DNA of 64,000 bases, from the NCBI RefSeq assembly GCF_024362695.1, contig NC_065422.1, forward strand, positions 12,151,534-12,215,533. The letters run 5' to 3'. A program made the position numbers and the translations under genes. Of this stretch, positions 21,249-31,621 are shown piece by piece (the first letter of the stretch is position 1; the number at the start of each line of letters is the position of its first letter). The notes beneath the pieces were generated by a model. The model was given only the letters and a program-made list of their open reading frames with translations. It had not been told where the DNA came from and searched no databases. This DNA comes from Pectinophora gossypiella. Its lineage: Eukaryota; Arthropoda; Insecta; Lepidoptera; Gelechiidae.

Positions 21249-21690
21249 TCCATCTTTTTTTTGACGTGATTTATTGCAGATTTGCCGCAGATGGCATTAA
21301 CTACTTGGCCGGACGAAAGGGGAGCGCTGAAGGCTCTCACCCGGTACAACGTTTAAGACAACAGGCCTGAGGGTGCCCAGTTGGGCGCGAACCTCGGCTC
21401 AGGGCGTCGTCTGAGAGGAAAAATATTTGAAAGAATTAATCGACCCTTGTGGGTCGATAGCGATAAGCGCTGAATAAGGAAAATCGTCGACGACGCCGGC
21501 GGGGTCGGTATCGGGGACCTGAAGTGTTTGGTGTCGCGAGCTGATTGGCTGCCTCTATGGCTAGAGTAATCGGGTTGTCGGGATCGTATATTACGTCCTT
21601 CGGACACCGATACTTTTCAGTACCGTCCCTAAGCGGAAAGTATTCGGGAGACCTTCTCCATTGCTCACGGGACACTCCATACAAAAATAA
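21249..21690 (-). mobile_element. Rep-A, longest copy
   Basis: From the T-run and GACGTGATTTATTGCAG through GCCGCAGATGGCATTAAC, GGGGAGCGCTG, CTCACCCGGTACAACG, CAGGCCTGAGGGTGCCC, GCGCGAACCTCGGCTCAGGG, GGGTCGATAGCGATAAGCG, GGGGTCGGTATCGGGG and GTATTCGGGAG. It serves as the reference for the other copies. No long frame is conserved. Confidence 0.85.
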
Positions 21691-21717
21691 TACCATGTGC
21701 CGCCTTACCTAGTAAGT

Positions 21718-21872
21718 ACAGTCATGAGCAAGAAATATAACGTACCCACTTTAGGACTCTGTCGCACTAACATATTTAACATTTAGTGAGACTCACAGTT
21801 CAATTTGTCAAAAAAGTTAATGTGACATGGTACCAAAGTGTACATATTAATGCTCGTGACTCGTGACCGTAC
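21718..21872. mobile_element. MITE-P copy
   Basis: Left end ACAGTCATGAGCA, right end AATGCTCGTGACTCGTGACCGT (near-inverted), with AACGTACCCACTTTAGGAC and TTTGTCAAAAAAGTTAATG between. The same order, inverted, appears at 30818-30958. Confidence 0.7.
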
Positions 21873-22064
21873 GAGCGAGACAAACAGTTTGCACGCGCTC
21901 CCCTTTACACCTTTTTTTTATTTAGAAGCATATTTTTTGCAGACAAAAATCACGGGTGAATAGGCATTTTCTGGGTAAGCTCGTTCCAACGTCGATCTCT
22001 TCTTCTTGTAGAAGAACGAAGTCAAGAGCAAACCCATCTTAATTAAAAAAAAAAAAAAAAAAAC

Positions 22065-22205
22065 AGCCTGTCTGACTTTCCGATCCGAAGGGAAAACCAG
22101 CCGAATAAATCAATAATTATGGAAAACGTGGGCTTTTTCATGATGTTTCACTTCACCGCTGGGCACATGATAATGTATAATAACCATTTATGATCCACGC
22201 GTGAA
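22065..22205 (-). repeat. SINE-C fragment
   Basis: CCTGTCTGACTTTCCGATCC, AGGGAAAACCAGCC, AACGTGGGCTTTTTCATG and TTTATGATCCACGCGTG: the reverse complement of the SINE-C body. A poly(A) run lies just left (22047-22063). Confidence 0.65.
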
Positions 22206-22233
22206 TTAAAAAATAATCAAAAAGACCAACTTA

Positions 22234-22726
22234 TACTGGGTGTTAGTGACATCGTAACGAATACTGAGGGGGATGATTCAGACCATGATTCTGAGTTAAA
22301 ATCAAGTGGAATTTTCCGTCGCAAAATTCATGATTTTTTTTATTTATTTTTTTATTATTTTCAATTCTATACTTTTGCGATCGAAAATTCCACTTGATAT
22401 TAACTCAGAATAATGAGCTAAATCAGTCCCCTCAGTATTCGTTACGATGTAACTTACACCCCGTACCAGAGTACATGGTAGCCATACAAGTAGGTAGGGT
22501 GTTAGTGACACCGTAACGAATACTGAGGGAGATGATTCAGACCATGATTCTGAGTTGATATTGAGTGGAATTTCCTGTCGGAAAATTCATGAAAATTTTT
22601 GTGTTTTTTAAATTATTTTCCATTACATACTTTTGCGACAGAAAATTCCACTTGATATCAACTCAGAATCATGGCCTGAATCACCCCTCAAAGTTTTCGT
22701 TACGATGTCACTAACACCCTGTATAA
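22234..22726. mobile_element. MITE-E dimer 1
   Basis: Unit 1 (22234-22466) ends TTACACCCCGTAC. A short linker (ACATGGTAGCCATACAAG) leads to unit 2 (22496-22725), which ends CACTAACACCCTG before TATA. Each unit is itself an inverted repeat. The same unit order and linker recur at 36134 and 38479. Confidence 0.85.
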
Positions 22727-22769
22727 ATTAATTATTGTTGTTCTATTTGTACAATAAAGTGTGTTTTTT

Positions 22770-23102
22770 TTTCTTCTATCTTGTGGGTTGTGAGGTGAAT
22801 TACCAACGTCATCGACCCTGGTGTCAGGGTTATTATTGAACGATGACGCGTAACAACTACTTACTGCAAGTATGTAAGTAGTAGTAGGTGAGTAGTAACC
22901 CCGGTTACTACGTTGGTCCCGACCAACGGCTCAATGTGCCTTACGAAGCTTGGATCATCTTACTTTTTGGACAATCAGGTGATCAGCCTATAATGTCCTA
23001 ACCAAACTAGGGATCACAAAGTGATTTTTGTGATATGTCCCCACAGGGATTCGAACTCGGAATCGTGAGCCTAACGCTCAACCACTGATCCACAGAGGCC
23101 GT
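22770..23102 (-). mobile_element. SINE-T, full length, reversed
   Basis: Starts TTCTTCTATCTTGTGGG and ends CCACTGATCCACAGAGGCCG. The order AGGGTTATTATTGA, CGGCTCAATGTGCC, GACAATCAGGTGATCAGCC, GATCACAAAGTGATTTTTG and GATTCGAACTCGG is intact. Confidence 0.85.
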
Positions 23103-23636
23103 TAAATTAACAAGACTAACATGGCGGGCTCCATAAGCCATTGTGTCACTTTAATTACAACTAAAAAGTAAAAGATATACTCGTATAACTGAAAACCACA
23201 CAAGTCGGCAGCATCTGGTGTGAAGTACGTTCTCCTACTGCGTTCAAGCATTTCTAAACAATAGCTGCCAAGGTTACACAGGATATTACCACCGCAATGT
23301 GGTTGTCTAGAGTAATATAAACTATAAAACAATGTTTCACAACCACTGCACCACGGAGGTCGTTATGTTTAAATTTTGAATTAATTATATCAAGTAAGTA
23401 CACCGTCATTTCTGCTCTACACCCGCGACACAGCAGAGCCAGGCAAGGGGTAAGTAAGTTATGATAGTAATTTGTCGCGATGGTTACTTTCGTATCGCGG
23501 CCTTGGGGATTCATGCTTGCCAAGTTAACGCGGCTTTCAAATTTTATCACTACCTGAGATCTTTATTTAGATTGCTTTACTCGCGAAGATAGACACGTAG
23601 ACTTGCACACAGAGAACTACCAGTGGGGCAGGACCA

Positions 23637-23950
23637 CAAGTTACCATCCAGTGGTTGAGCGTTGGGCTCGCGATCCGGAGGCCCCGAGCTCAAATCCCGG
23701 TGGAGACATATCACAAAAATTACTTTGTGATCCCTAGTTTGGTTAGGGCATTACAGGCTGATCACCTGATTGTCCGAAAGTAACATGATCCCTTGTTCGG
23801 AAGGCACGTTAAGCCGTTGGTCCCGGTTACTACTTACTCATGAATGTAGGTAGTCGTTACATGTGTCATGCCAGGGGCCTTTGGCGGCTCAATAATAACC
23901 CTGACACCAAATGCCTCCAGCAACCCGCACTGGAGCAGCGCGGTGGAGTA
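23637..23950 (+). mobile_element. SINE-T, hybrid tail
   Basis: Box A TCCAGTGGTTGAGCG, GCTCGCGATCCGGAGG, body CAAAAATTACTTTGTGATCC and GGCGGCTCAATAATAACCC. It then switches to a tail with CAACCCGCACTGGAGCAGCG as in the copy at 3699. Confidence 0.8.
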
Positions 23951-24460
23951 TGTTCTAATCTCAGTGGCTACGTTTTTGCAATAAAAACTTTGAAATTGTT
24001 TAACGTGAAATGTTGGTACCTACGTTGTAAAATCCGTGTCTAAGCATTGAACGCGAAAAAAATTTTACTTAAGCGCACATGCAAAAATACCTAATCTGTA
24101 AAAAGGAAGCTGTAAGTTGTACAAGAGAAAATATTTTTTTAATTTTTCGTTCCAACCTATTAATTCGCAGTAAGGTGCTCCACTTCACCGTATTTTTTAG
24201 TAACACTAAGTAAGAAAGTAGCTGTGAAAGCTGGTATTTAAAACCTAGCCGTAAAGCAACGAAACTACTTGCATAAAAGTTTAGTCATAAACTAAATAAA
24301 TTTAAGGTGCAGTTGTTATCTTTACATAGTTTTAAATGAGTAGTTAATGTTTTACAACCTCTACATAATGGTGAGAACTGCAGTTTTTGTACTATATTAT
24401 TTACCGTCTCATTTTTTATGTCAAATACTTACTTCCAGTACACGCTATCTATTTTTTTTA
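23951..24460. other. no gene seen
   Basis: AT-rich sequence up to the gypsy element insertion site. Confidence 0.4.
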
Positions 24461-24465
24461 ATTTA

Positions 24466-24587
24466 TGAGAAAAATAAGAAGCAGCCGTATTGTTCAATGG
24501 TTTATTCCGGACTGGGGCAACAGAGTGGTCTTATATCTACCGACATATTTATTTAATAATTATTATAAACAAAGTACCTACATTACA
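24466..24587 (-). repeat. gypsy 3' LTR
   Basis: 122 bp, TGAGAAAAATAAG...CCTACATTACA as seen on the plus strand. No difference from the right copy on reading base by base. As the element runs on the minus strand, this copy is the 3' LTR. Confidence 0.93.
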
Positions 24588-24602
24588 ATCCTCCCTCTTA
24601 AA
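24588..24602 (-). promoter_or_regulatory. gypsy polypurine tract
   Basis: Minus strand TTAAGAGGGAGGAT directly abuts the 3' LTR, the expected place for the plus-strand DNA primer. Confidence 0.8.
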
Positions 24603-25115
24603 CAACCCTATACATACGAAATTATATAAGGCAAGGTTAACAATCCTAATATAACGCAAGCAGTAAGAGATTTATTCCCAGACTTAGGAAAACCTTCCAC
24701 GCTACGCATTATGATGTGGAGTGGAACAATAAGTGTTCGCATTAGGTAATGACATGAAACAATAAGTATCTTATACCACTTAAATAAAAGAAACCTGATT
24801 TTACAACCGAACATACATCTTGGAATAATTGATTAAATTACCCATAACCCTGTAGTAGTTATAGACTAGGTGGGTACATTATACACTTACATCTAGTTAC
24901 AACTCCAAGGTAGGTATATTTTACGGCTAAACATTAATTTAGCATTATTATGCAATAATAACAAATGACATAATAAACTTACAATCTAAAAAAAAAACTA
25001 GTAGACAGATGAATGCTTATGAATACAGTGATTTGATTATATGAACTTGCGAGAAGTTATTACACCATATTTATCCAGAATTATAACAATAAGTATAGGT
25101 ACAAGGTTCCGCTTT
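24603..25115 (-). other. gypsy 3' untranslated region
   Basis: About 510 bp between the Gag-Pol stop codon and the polypurine tract. AT-rich; no env-like or other frame recognised. Confidence 0.7.
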
Positions 25116-28100
25116 CTACTTGAACACATAAGTAGGTTTCTTTAATCGACAAGTGCGCACTGGTCGCGGCTGGGGCGGACGGGGCGGAGTCGCGGGCGCC
25201 TGCGCGACCGAGCGCGGCGGCGACGGCCGAGCAAGAGGCCGCGGTGTGTGCGGGGACGAGAATTCCATCTCCGAGCCCACCTTGGTATTGCTGCTGCCTT
25301 CTCCTACTCTACTCTCTATACCCTTATCTTCTACTCTTCTCCCCTCACGTTCCTCCCCTTCTTCACATTCATCCTTCTCTCTCGTACTAGTCGAGTGCGG
25401 ACCCCCCGGACCCGGCGGTCCCTCCGGTTCCACTGTTGGCTCTGTGGAAGGACAGATTAGTGAACTTCGTGACTTCCTAATCTTAATCTGGTCGATATGA
25501 CGATGGTGCACCCTACCCGTGTGATCCGTTACTCGGTAATCAGTGGTACCTAAGCGTTCCATGATCCTACCCTCACTCCACGTTGGTTTACCTTGTTGAT
25601 ACTGTCGCATCCATACTGTATCTCCGGGTAGTACGTCTCGCTTCGCTGCTGGGCCGTTCTTTCTTTGTTGTTCTTGTGTTTTTTTAACGTTTTCTTCTCT
25701 ATCCGGTTTTAATACATCTAACTTGGTTCTTAATCTGCGCCCTAGCATCAGAGTTGCCGGGCTCTCACCGGTGGTGCAGTGTTCCGTATTACGATAATAC
25801 AATAAAAATGCATTTAAACAATCGTCTACATCGTGATTTTCTTTATACGCTTTTTTAATTACTTTCTTAATTGTTCGTACTGCATTTTCGGCTGCTCCGT
25901 TTGAAGCGGGATGATATGGAGCGGAAAAAATGTGTTCTATACCGTTACTAACTAAATACTGTGAAAACTCATAACTCGTAAATGGGGGTCCATTATCTGA
26001 TACAAATTGTTTGGGTAAGCCCCACCTAGAAAATAGTTCCCTTAATTTTTTTAGGGTATGGACCGCTGACGTGCTAGGTACCGGGAACACTTCTAACCAC
26101 TTTGTTTTGGCATCGACTATCACTAGATACAATTTATTATTAATAGGGCCTAAAAAGTCGGCGTGCACCCGTGACCACGGACGGGCGGGCCAGGGCCACA
26201 CCGCGAGCTGGTGGCGACGCGGCGCGTCGGTCTCGCTGGCGCAGACGGTGCAGGCGCGGCACGCCGCCTCCACCGCCTCGTCCACTCCCGGCCACCACAC
26301 GTAGCTCCGCGCGATTGCCTTGCACTTGACTATGCCCATGTGTGATTCATGTATTACGGTGACCACTCGTTCCCTAAGTGTATCGGGTATAACTACGCGA
26401 TGTCCCCACATGACGCATCCCAGTTCTTCATAAAGTTCATTTTTACGATTAAAATACGGGCGTAAATTATTAATATCATTTTCATACGGCCAGCCGTCCC
26501 TGATATATGATAGAATCCTACCTAACAAAGGATCCCGCGCCGTTTCTTTTTTAATGTCCTTATAACTTAATAACATTTCAGCCTGTGCGAAATGCAAATA
26601 AGTCTGCTCTGGCAATTCTAATCGCGCCCCTGTTTGATTTTGAATTGGCAAACGTGAGAGCCCATCCGCGCAATTTTCTTTAGTGTTTACATATTCAATG
26701 TCATATGAGTAGGCGGATAAAATAATAGCCCACCGCTGCATCCTACTGGCTGCCATCGCTGGAATTCCATGTTTAGGGCCGAATAAACTTACTAAAGGCT
26801 TGTGATCCGTTCTCAATAGGAAACGCCTACCGTATAAATATTGATGTAATTTTTGCAAAGTAAATACAATAGCGAGGGCTTCCCTATCAATCTGTGAGTA
26901 ATTCTTTTCGGCTTCGTTCAGAGCACGCGATATATAGACGACCGGCCGCTCGCCTGCCTCCGTCGGCTGCGACAGCACTCCTCCCACTCCGCGCGCGCTC
27001 GCGTCACAGGTGACTATAACCGGTTTGCTGCTATCATAGTGCGCGAGCACATCTGCGCTTGATAAAATGCTTTTAATTTCATTAAAAGATTTCTCGCATT
27101 CTTTTGTCCAGCGCCATGCTACACTTTTCTTTAATAACTCGTATAATGGGCTTAACACCGTGCTGATGTTATGAACGAATTTCGCGTAAAAATTCACCAT
27201 ACCTAAGAAAGATCTTAAGTCCGAAACATCCCCTGGTCGTGGTAGTTGAGTGATAGCCTCCACTTTTTTTGGATCCACCTTGATACCGTCTTTCGAAATA
27301 ATATAGCCTAAATATAACACTTCATCTAACATAAACTGGCATTTATTTTTTTTAAGTTTCATGCCATATTGTTGCAAACGACTTAATACTTTTTCTAGCG
27401 TTATTAAATGTTCTTGCTTATCAACCGTTCCTATAATGATGTCATCCAAAAACACTTCGACATTAGGAATATCACATAATAAGTTTGACATTATTCGTTG
27501 AAATATGCCTGGGCTAGACGACAAACCATATACAAGCCTGTTATACTTAAATAGACCCCTATGAGTAATTATGACCGTTAAATATTTTGAATCATCCAAT
27601 TCGACTTGATTATAGGCCTGGGAAAGGTCAATTTTAGAAAATACTTTCGCACCGTTTAAACCCACTAACAGGTCATCTATCCGGGGTAGGGGGTACCTAT
27701 CGACCAGCAAAACGGGATTTAGAGTGACTTTGTAATCGGCACAAATACGAAGTCCACCATCTGCCTTACGTACCGGTACTAGAGGGGTCGCCCAGTCCGA
27801 TGCGTCCACCGGCTCGATGATTCCCTCTCGCAGCATCCCGTCCAACTCCTCATCTACCCGAGCCTTCAGCGCGTACGGCAGAGGTCGCGCGCGGCAAAAT
27901 ACCGGCGCTGCGCCCTCCCGCACTCTCAGCGTTGCCTTGCCCCCCGTGAACCGTCCCAGTCCGCCCGAAAATACTTCCTTATACCTGTCGAGCAGTGTGC
28001 AAATGTCGTTACAACTCACATTTAACACCTCACTAATGAGGGGGCACATAGGTACCTTAATTTGCAATTCTGATAGCCAGTGTCTTCCCAATAACGATGT

Positions 28101-29321
28101 AGTTCCTCCCTCTATTACAAATAGTTCCAGGGTTTTTTTAACATTTTTATAATGAACTACCGATTTGATAACTCCTAACGGTTTGATTTTGCTACCGTCG
28201 TACAGCTTTAATAACAAGTCAAACTTTTCTAATTTTCTGTTACTAAAATACTTGTCATACGTAACTTTGTTAATACAGGATATAGCCGAACCGGTGTCGA
28301 CCTCCATCCTAAGTTGAACTCCATTAACATCTAAGGACAAACTCACCGGTTTGTAACCGCTTAAACACAGCTGATGTAATTCTTCCTCGGACCATTCATC
28401 CTCCGACGGAGGTTGGTCATCCCCCGACAGGGACGCGGGCCCGATCCGCGGCGGCGATCCTGCGCCTCCGTCCACCACCGTGTCCACAAGATGTACCGTC
28501 CTTTTCTCCGTCCCTCTCTGAGTCCAGTGTTCCGCCCGCTGTTGTGGACAAACACGTCGTAGGTGGCCGCGTTTTTTACATTTGCCGCATATAAAGTTCT
28601 TATAGCGGCACTCGTTCATATTATGTTCGTGCGACCCGCACGCAACACAATAAATATTTCTTCCGCTACCGCCCCCATTGCCATATTGTCCAGCCTTCCG
28701 GCCCCCGCGATTCCCGCGCGTACGGCTCCCGCCGGATGACGTCATCGCATGCACTGTGCTACAAGTTTCCCCAGCGGCGGCGGCCTGGCCACCCGCTGCA
28801 CTCCTGTCCACGGCGGCTGCATCCCGCTCCGCCGCCTCCAAAGCGCAAGATAACTTCACTGCAGCAGTATATGTCAATGTCTCTTCAGCGAACAAGCGCT
28901 GACGTATCACGTCACTTTTCAGCCCACAAACCAATTGATCACGCATGTTTTCATCTAATCCGGTTCCGAATTTGCAATATTTGGATAATTTCTTCAGTTC
29001 TGCTACATACTGTAACACTTTTTCTCCCACCAGTTGCCTCCTTTGTCTAAAGTAGTACCTTTCCGCCATAATGGATCGTTTCGGTTGAAGGTGACTTTCC
29101 ATCATAGCAATAACCTCTTCATAAGTTTTCATATTGGGTTTATCCGGGCTAGTTAAGTTACTTAATAACTCATATGCTTCACCACCCATACCCGCGATCA
29201 AAGTGGGCAACTGCAACTCCTTTTTCACCGCATTTGCTTGAAAATACATTTCTAATTGTTCAATGTACAAAGTCCAATTATCCGTGTTAATATTAAATTC
29301 TTTTATTCTCCCGATCGACAT
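25116..29321 (-). CDS. Gag-Pol polyprotein of Ty3/gypsy element
   Basis: 1401 residues from an ATG 80 bp inside the 5' LTR. Gag spans about 1-290, with two CX2CX4HX4C zinc knuckles (C225-C238, C245-C258). A retropepsin has its DTGS at 342-345. Reverse transcriptase spans about 470-680 (D565 in SKIDLSQAY; FLDD at 624-627). RNase H follows (D773, E814, D839, D886). Integrase has an H/C zinc site (H991, H994, C1024, C1027 the likely set) and a DD35E triad D1055, D1109, E1145. The last ~110 residues are Pro/Glu/Arg-rich and low-complexity. There is no frameshift between Gag and Pol, so cleavage must be by the protease. All expected catalytic residues are present; the copy appears coding-competent. 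Confidence 0.95.
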   Translation of the reverse strand: MSIGRIKEFNINTDNWTLYIEQLEMYFQANAVKKELQLPTLIAGMGGEAYELLSNLTSPDKPNMKTYEEVIAMMESHLQPKRSIMAERYYFRQRRQLVGEKVLQYVAELKKLSKYCKFGTGLDENMRDQLVCGLKSDVIRQRLFAEETLTYTAAVKLSCALEAAERDAAAVDRSAAGGQAAAAGETCSTVHAMTSSGGSRTRGNRGGRKAGQYGNGGGSGRNIYCVACGSHEHNMNECRYKNFICGKCKKRGHLRRVCPQQRAEHWTQRGTEKRTVHLVDTVVDGGAGSPPRIGPASLSGDDQPPSEDEWSEEELHQLCLSGYKPVSLSLDVNGVQLRMEVDTGSAISCINKVTYDKYFSNRKLEKFDLLLKLYDGSKIKPLGVIKSVVHYKNVKKTLELFVIEGGTTSLLGRHWLSELQIKVPMCPLISEVLNVSCNDICTLLDRYKEVFSGGLGRFTGGKATLRVREGAAPVFCRARPLPYALKARVDEELDGMLREGIIEPVDASDWATPLVPVRKADGGLRICADYKVTLNPVLLVDRYPLPRIDDLLVGLNGAKVFSKIDLSQAYNQVELDDSKYLTVIITHRGLFKYNRLVYGLSSSPGIFQRIMSNLLCDIPNVEVFLDDIIIGTVDKQEHLITLEKVLSRLQQYGMKLKKNKCQFMLDEVLYLGYIISKDGIKVDPKKVEAITQLPRPGDVSDLRSFLGMVNFYAKFVHNISTVLSPLYELLKKSVAWRWTKECEKSFNEIKSILSSADVLAHYDSSKPVIVTCDASARGVGGVLSQPTEAGERPVVYISRALNEAEKNYSQIDREALAIVFTLQKLHQYLYGRRFLLRTDHKPLVSLFGPKHGIPAMAASRMQRWAIILSAYSYDIEYVNTKENCADGLSRLPIQNQTGARLELPEQTYLHFAQAEMLLSYKDIKKETARDPLLGRILSYIRDGWPYENDINNLRPYFNRKNELYEELGCVMWGHRVVIPDTLRERVVTVIHESHMGIVKCKAIARSYVWWPGVDEAVEAACRACTVCASETDAPRRHQLAVWPWPARPWSRVHADFLGPINNKLYLVIVDAKTKWLEVFPVPSTSAVHTLKKLRELFSRWGLPKQFVSDNGPPFTSYEFSQYLVSNGIEHIFSAPYHPASNGAAENAVRTIKKVIKKAYKENHDVDDCLNAFLLYYRNTEHCTTGESPATLMLGRRLRTKLDVLKPDREENVKKTQEQQRKNGPAAKRDVLPGDTVWMRQYQQGKPTWSEGRIMERLGTTDYRVTDHTGRVHHRHIDQIKIRKSRSSLICPSTEPTVEPEGPPGPGGPHSTSTREKDECEEGEEREGRRVEDKGIESRVGEGSSNTKVGSEMEFSSPHTPRPLARPSPPRSVAQAPATPPRPPQPRPVRTCRLKKPTYVFK

Positions 29322-29388
29322 AATTCACTATATTGTTAACCGCACGCAATCCGAACACCGTTCTATCCACGAATCTCCTTACTTTTTC

Positions 29389-29400
29389 CTCGAAACGCCA
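29389..29400 (-). other. gypsy primer-binding site candidate
   Basis: One base inside the 5' LTR, the minus strand reads TGGCGTTTCGAGG. TGG pairs with the CCA end of a tRNA. I have not matched it to a particular tRNA. Confidence 0.65.
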
Positions 29401-29401
29401 C

Positions 29402-29523
29402 TGAGAAAAATAAGAAGCAGCCGTATTGTTCAATGGTTTATTCCGGACTGGGGCAACAGAGTGGTCTTATATCTACCGACATATTTATTTAATAATTATT
29501 ATAAACAAAGTACCTACATTACA
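29402..29523 (-). repeat. gypsy 5' LTR
   Basis: 122 bp matching 24466-24587. It would hold the promoter for minus-strand transcription. No TATA box was checked. Confidence 0.93.
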
Positions 29524-29525
29524 AT

Positions 29526-30092
29526 TTACATCTGTAATTTTTTTACCCACCGAAAAGGAAAAGGACGGGTAATCGACAGGTATAAAATGCGTATGACATA
29601 CGTCAATTTTAGAAAGAAATCATAGTAACCCTTTGAAAATGCTCCCTCAATCAGCGCTTATCGCAATCGACCCACTAGGGTCGACTCATTCAAATATGTT
29701 TCCTCTCAGACGACGCCCTGAGCCGAGGTTCGCGCCCAACTGGGCACCCTCAGGCCTGTTGTCATAAACGTTGTACCGGGTGAGAGCTTTCAACGCTCCC
29801 CATTTGTCCAAGTAGTTAATGCCATCTGCGGCAAATCTACAATAAGTCACGTCAAAAAAAAAATTAAAATGTTATATTGTCCAACAACCCGACAGTATTG
29901 CGTTGATAGCAGATGCCATACGGGTTGCATACTAGCGAGATGCTTATTTGATTAGAATGGGTTAATCACTCATTCAATCATTGTCATTCATTTTAAAATT
30001 AACAGCTTTCCATCATTCGTACCTTTCCTTTGCGGTGGATTAAAAAAGGTATACTTAAAATCAGGAGAGGTCTGCAGTAAGCAGGGCAATAG
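29526..30092. mobile_element. MITE-K, split by Rep-A and bordered by the gypsy element
   Basis: Left part CACCGAAAAGGAAAAGGACGG and CATACGTCAATTTTAG. Right part CAACAACCCGACAG, ACGGGTTGCATA, CCTTTCCTTTGCGG and GAGGTCTGCAG. The Rep-A copy at 29645-29869 lies between. The left terminus is lost or lies across the gypsy insertion. Confidence 0.65.
29645..29869 (+). repeat. Rep-A 3' half with poly(A), inserted in MITE-K
   Basis: CCCTCAATCAGCGCTTATCG, CGAGGTTCGCGCCCAAC, GTACCGGGTGAGAGC, GCGGCAAATCTACAATAAG, CACGTC and a run of A. It is 5'-truncated and lies within a MITE-K. Confidence 0.75.
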
Positions 30093-30817
30093 TTTCGTTA
30101 AACCTTAAAGGTAAAATGGTTTAGAAAACTTTTTGACGACTGTTTTTGGATCAAGAAATCTATACATACATCATCGTATTTTTATAAAAATGGTAAAAAA
30201 TATTTTAATATTTAATCTCTTGACCTATTTGAACAATGAAAAGAACTTAAAACGTTTCTCCAGAAAACAAATCTATCACACCAACTGTCAGTGTGAACCC
30301 ACCTTTTGTCCGTTTCTTTTTAATCTCCCCTTCAGGAAAAGACTTTATTTTCTATAGAATTTAATTAATCATTTTCAAAGTAATTTGTCAAAATTTCTGT
30401 CAGCGTTTTTTATTTGATGATGGCTTGAGGATTTGTACTAATTTCTAAATTCAAATTATTTATTTGCTATGAGCAAACATGGTTAAATAAAGAATAATGA
30501 AGAATGAAGATTTATTAAACGAAATATAATTTGTTTGTGGTTTAGCATGGAAAATTAATTAAAACCAGTTGTTTTGATACTTTTCAATGTTTTACAAAAC
30601 ATAACAAATACTTCTTTGTAAACATAGGAAATACAAAATTGCAAAACAAAAGAGAAATAGAGTTCAAAAGGCGACTTTATTGCTAATGCAGCAGCAGTGG
30701 CAGCATAAGCAGTTACTTTGTACTTAATAAAAAAAAATACCTACCCCTCTTCTAGGTACAGTTAGGTTTTTAATTTTGTTTTCTTCAGGAACGAACTAAG
30801 TTCAGTAGGGTCACAAG
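30093..30817. other. AT-rich, no gene; possible LINE-end scrap
   Basis: AAAAGGCGACTTTATTGCTAATGC near 30667 resembles the LINE end at 4990-5010. Nothing else recognised. Confidence 0.4.
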
Positions 30818-30958
30818 CATTAATATGTACACACTTTGGTACCATGTTACATTAACTTTTTTGACAAATTGAACTGTAAGTCTCACTAAATGTCAAATAG
30901 GTTAGTGCGACAATCCTAAAGTGGGTACATTACAATGCTCATGACTGTACATAACATA
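30818..30958. mobile_element. MITE-P copy
   Basis: Inverted relative to 21718-21872: AATATGTACACACTTTGG, ACATTAACTTTTTTGAC, CCTAAAGTGGGTACATTAC and GCTCATGACTGT. Non-coding. Confidence 0.7.
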
Positions 30959-30984
30959 CTGTTACTCTCTGTTAGTACCATTGT

Positions 30985-31621
30985 CTGTTGTGAGACCAAG
31001 GATCGACCTCATCAACCTTGGTGTCAGGGTTACTATTTGCCTAACTCTTACTTACATCAGTAAGTAGTAACCGGGACCAACAGCTTAACGTGTCTTCCGA
31101 GTCATGGAACATCTTACTTTTGGACAATCAGGTGATCAGCAAAGAATAAGAGGAATAAGAATTCATTTATTGTGAAACTTTATAAAGTACAAAGTCATAA
31201 TATTGCATTTTTCATTCAGCTTGTCATGTCCTAACCTTATTTTTGACATGACTTATTATAGATAGTGGGTCGATAGCGATAAGCGCTGATTGAGGGAAAT
31301 CGTCGACCACGCCGGTGGGGTCGGTATCGGGGTCCTGAAGTGTTTGGTGTCGCGAGCTGATTTGCTGCCTCTATGGCTAAAGTAATCAGGTCGTTGGGAT
31401 TGTATATTACGTCCTTCAGACGCCAATACTTTTCAGTACTGTCCCTAAGTGGGATGTATTCGAAAGCCGCAACTACCAGGGGATTTGGGTGGTGGGGAGC
31501 AGAATCAAAATGTACCAAACTAGGGGTCACAAAGTGATTTTTGTGAGATGTGCCCACTGGGATTCGAATCCTCCGGATCGTGAGCCCAACGCTCAACCCC
31601 TGAACCACAGAGGCCGTTTAA
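30985..31621 (-). mobile_element. SINE-T split by two later insertions
   Basis: SINE-T pieces at 30985-31140 (tail and mid-body), about 31223-31235 (ATGTCCTAAC) and 31510-31621 (CAAACTAGG to the box A end CACAGAGGCCG) join into one copy. The first insert (31141-31222) is a LINE-end-like sequence; the second (31236-31509) is Rep-A. Confidence 0.75.
31236..31509 (-). repeat. Rep-A, short form lacking its middle
   Basis: TTTTGACATGACTTATTATAG is followed at once by GTGGGTCGATAGCGATAAGC. The ~190 bp present between these in 21249-21690 are missing. The rest (GGGGTCGGTATCGGGG through ATTCGAAAGCCGCAAC) is intact. Confidence 0.7.

Larger units (their letters stand above)
24466..29523 (-). mobile_element. 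Ty3/gypsy LTR retrotransposon, apparently complete
   Basis: A 5058-bp element: two 122-bp LTRs (24466-24587, 29402-29523) that read as identical, TG...CA ends, and a 5-bp target duplication ATTTA (24461-24465 and 29524-29528). One intact Gag-Pol frame runs on the minus strand, and no envelope gene is seen. Very short LTRs, a single long frame and no env recall Mag-lineage elements known from Bombyx (inference). Identical LTRs and an open frame imply a recent insertion. Its right flank is a MITE-K copy, so it landed at the edge of an older repeat. Confidence 0.95.

Noticed and set aside
24603..25115. envelope gene in the gypsy element
   Set aside because: The region between the Gag-Pol stop and the polypurine tract has no long frame, signal peptide or membrane segment.
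25153..25500. 115-codon plus-strand frame
   Set aside because: It is antisense to the low-complexity C-terminus of the gypsy Gag-Pol frame.
27817..29050. Plus-strand frames of 70-110 codons
   Set aside because: They are antisense shadows of the gypsy Gag-Pol frame.
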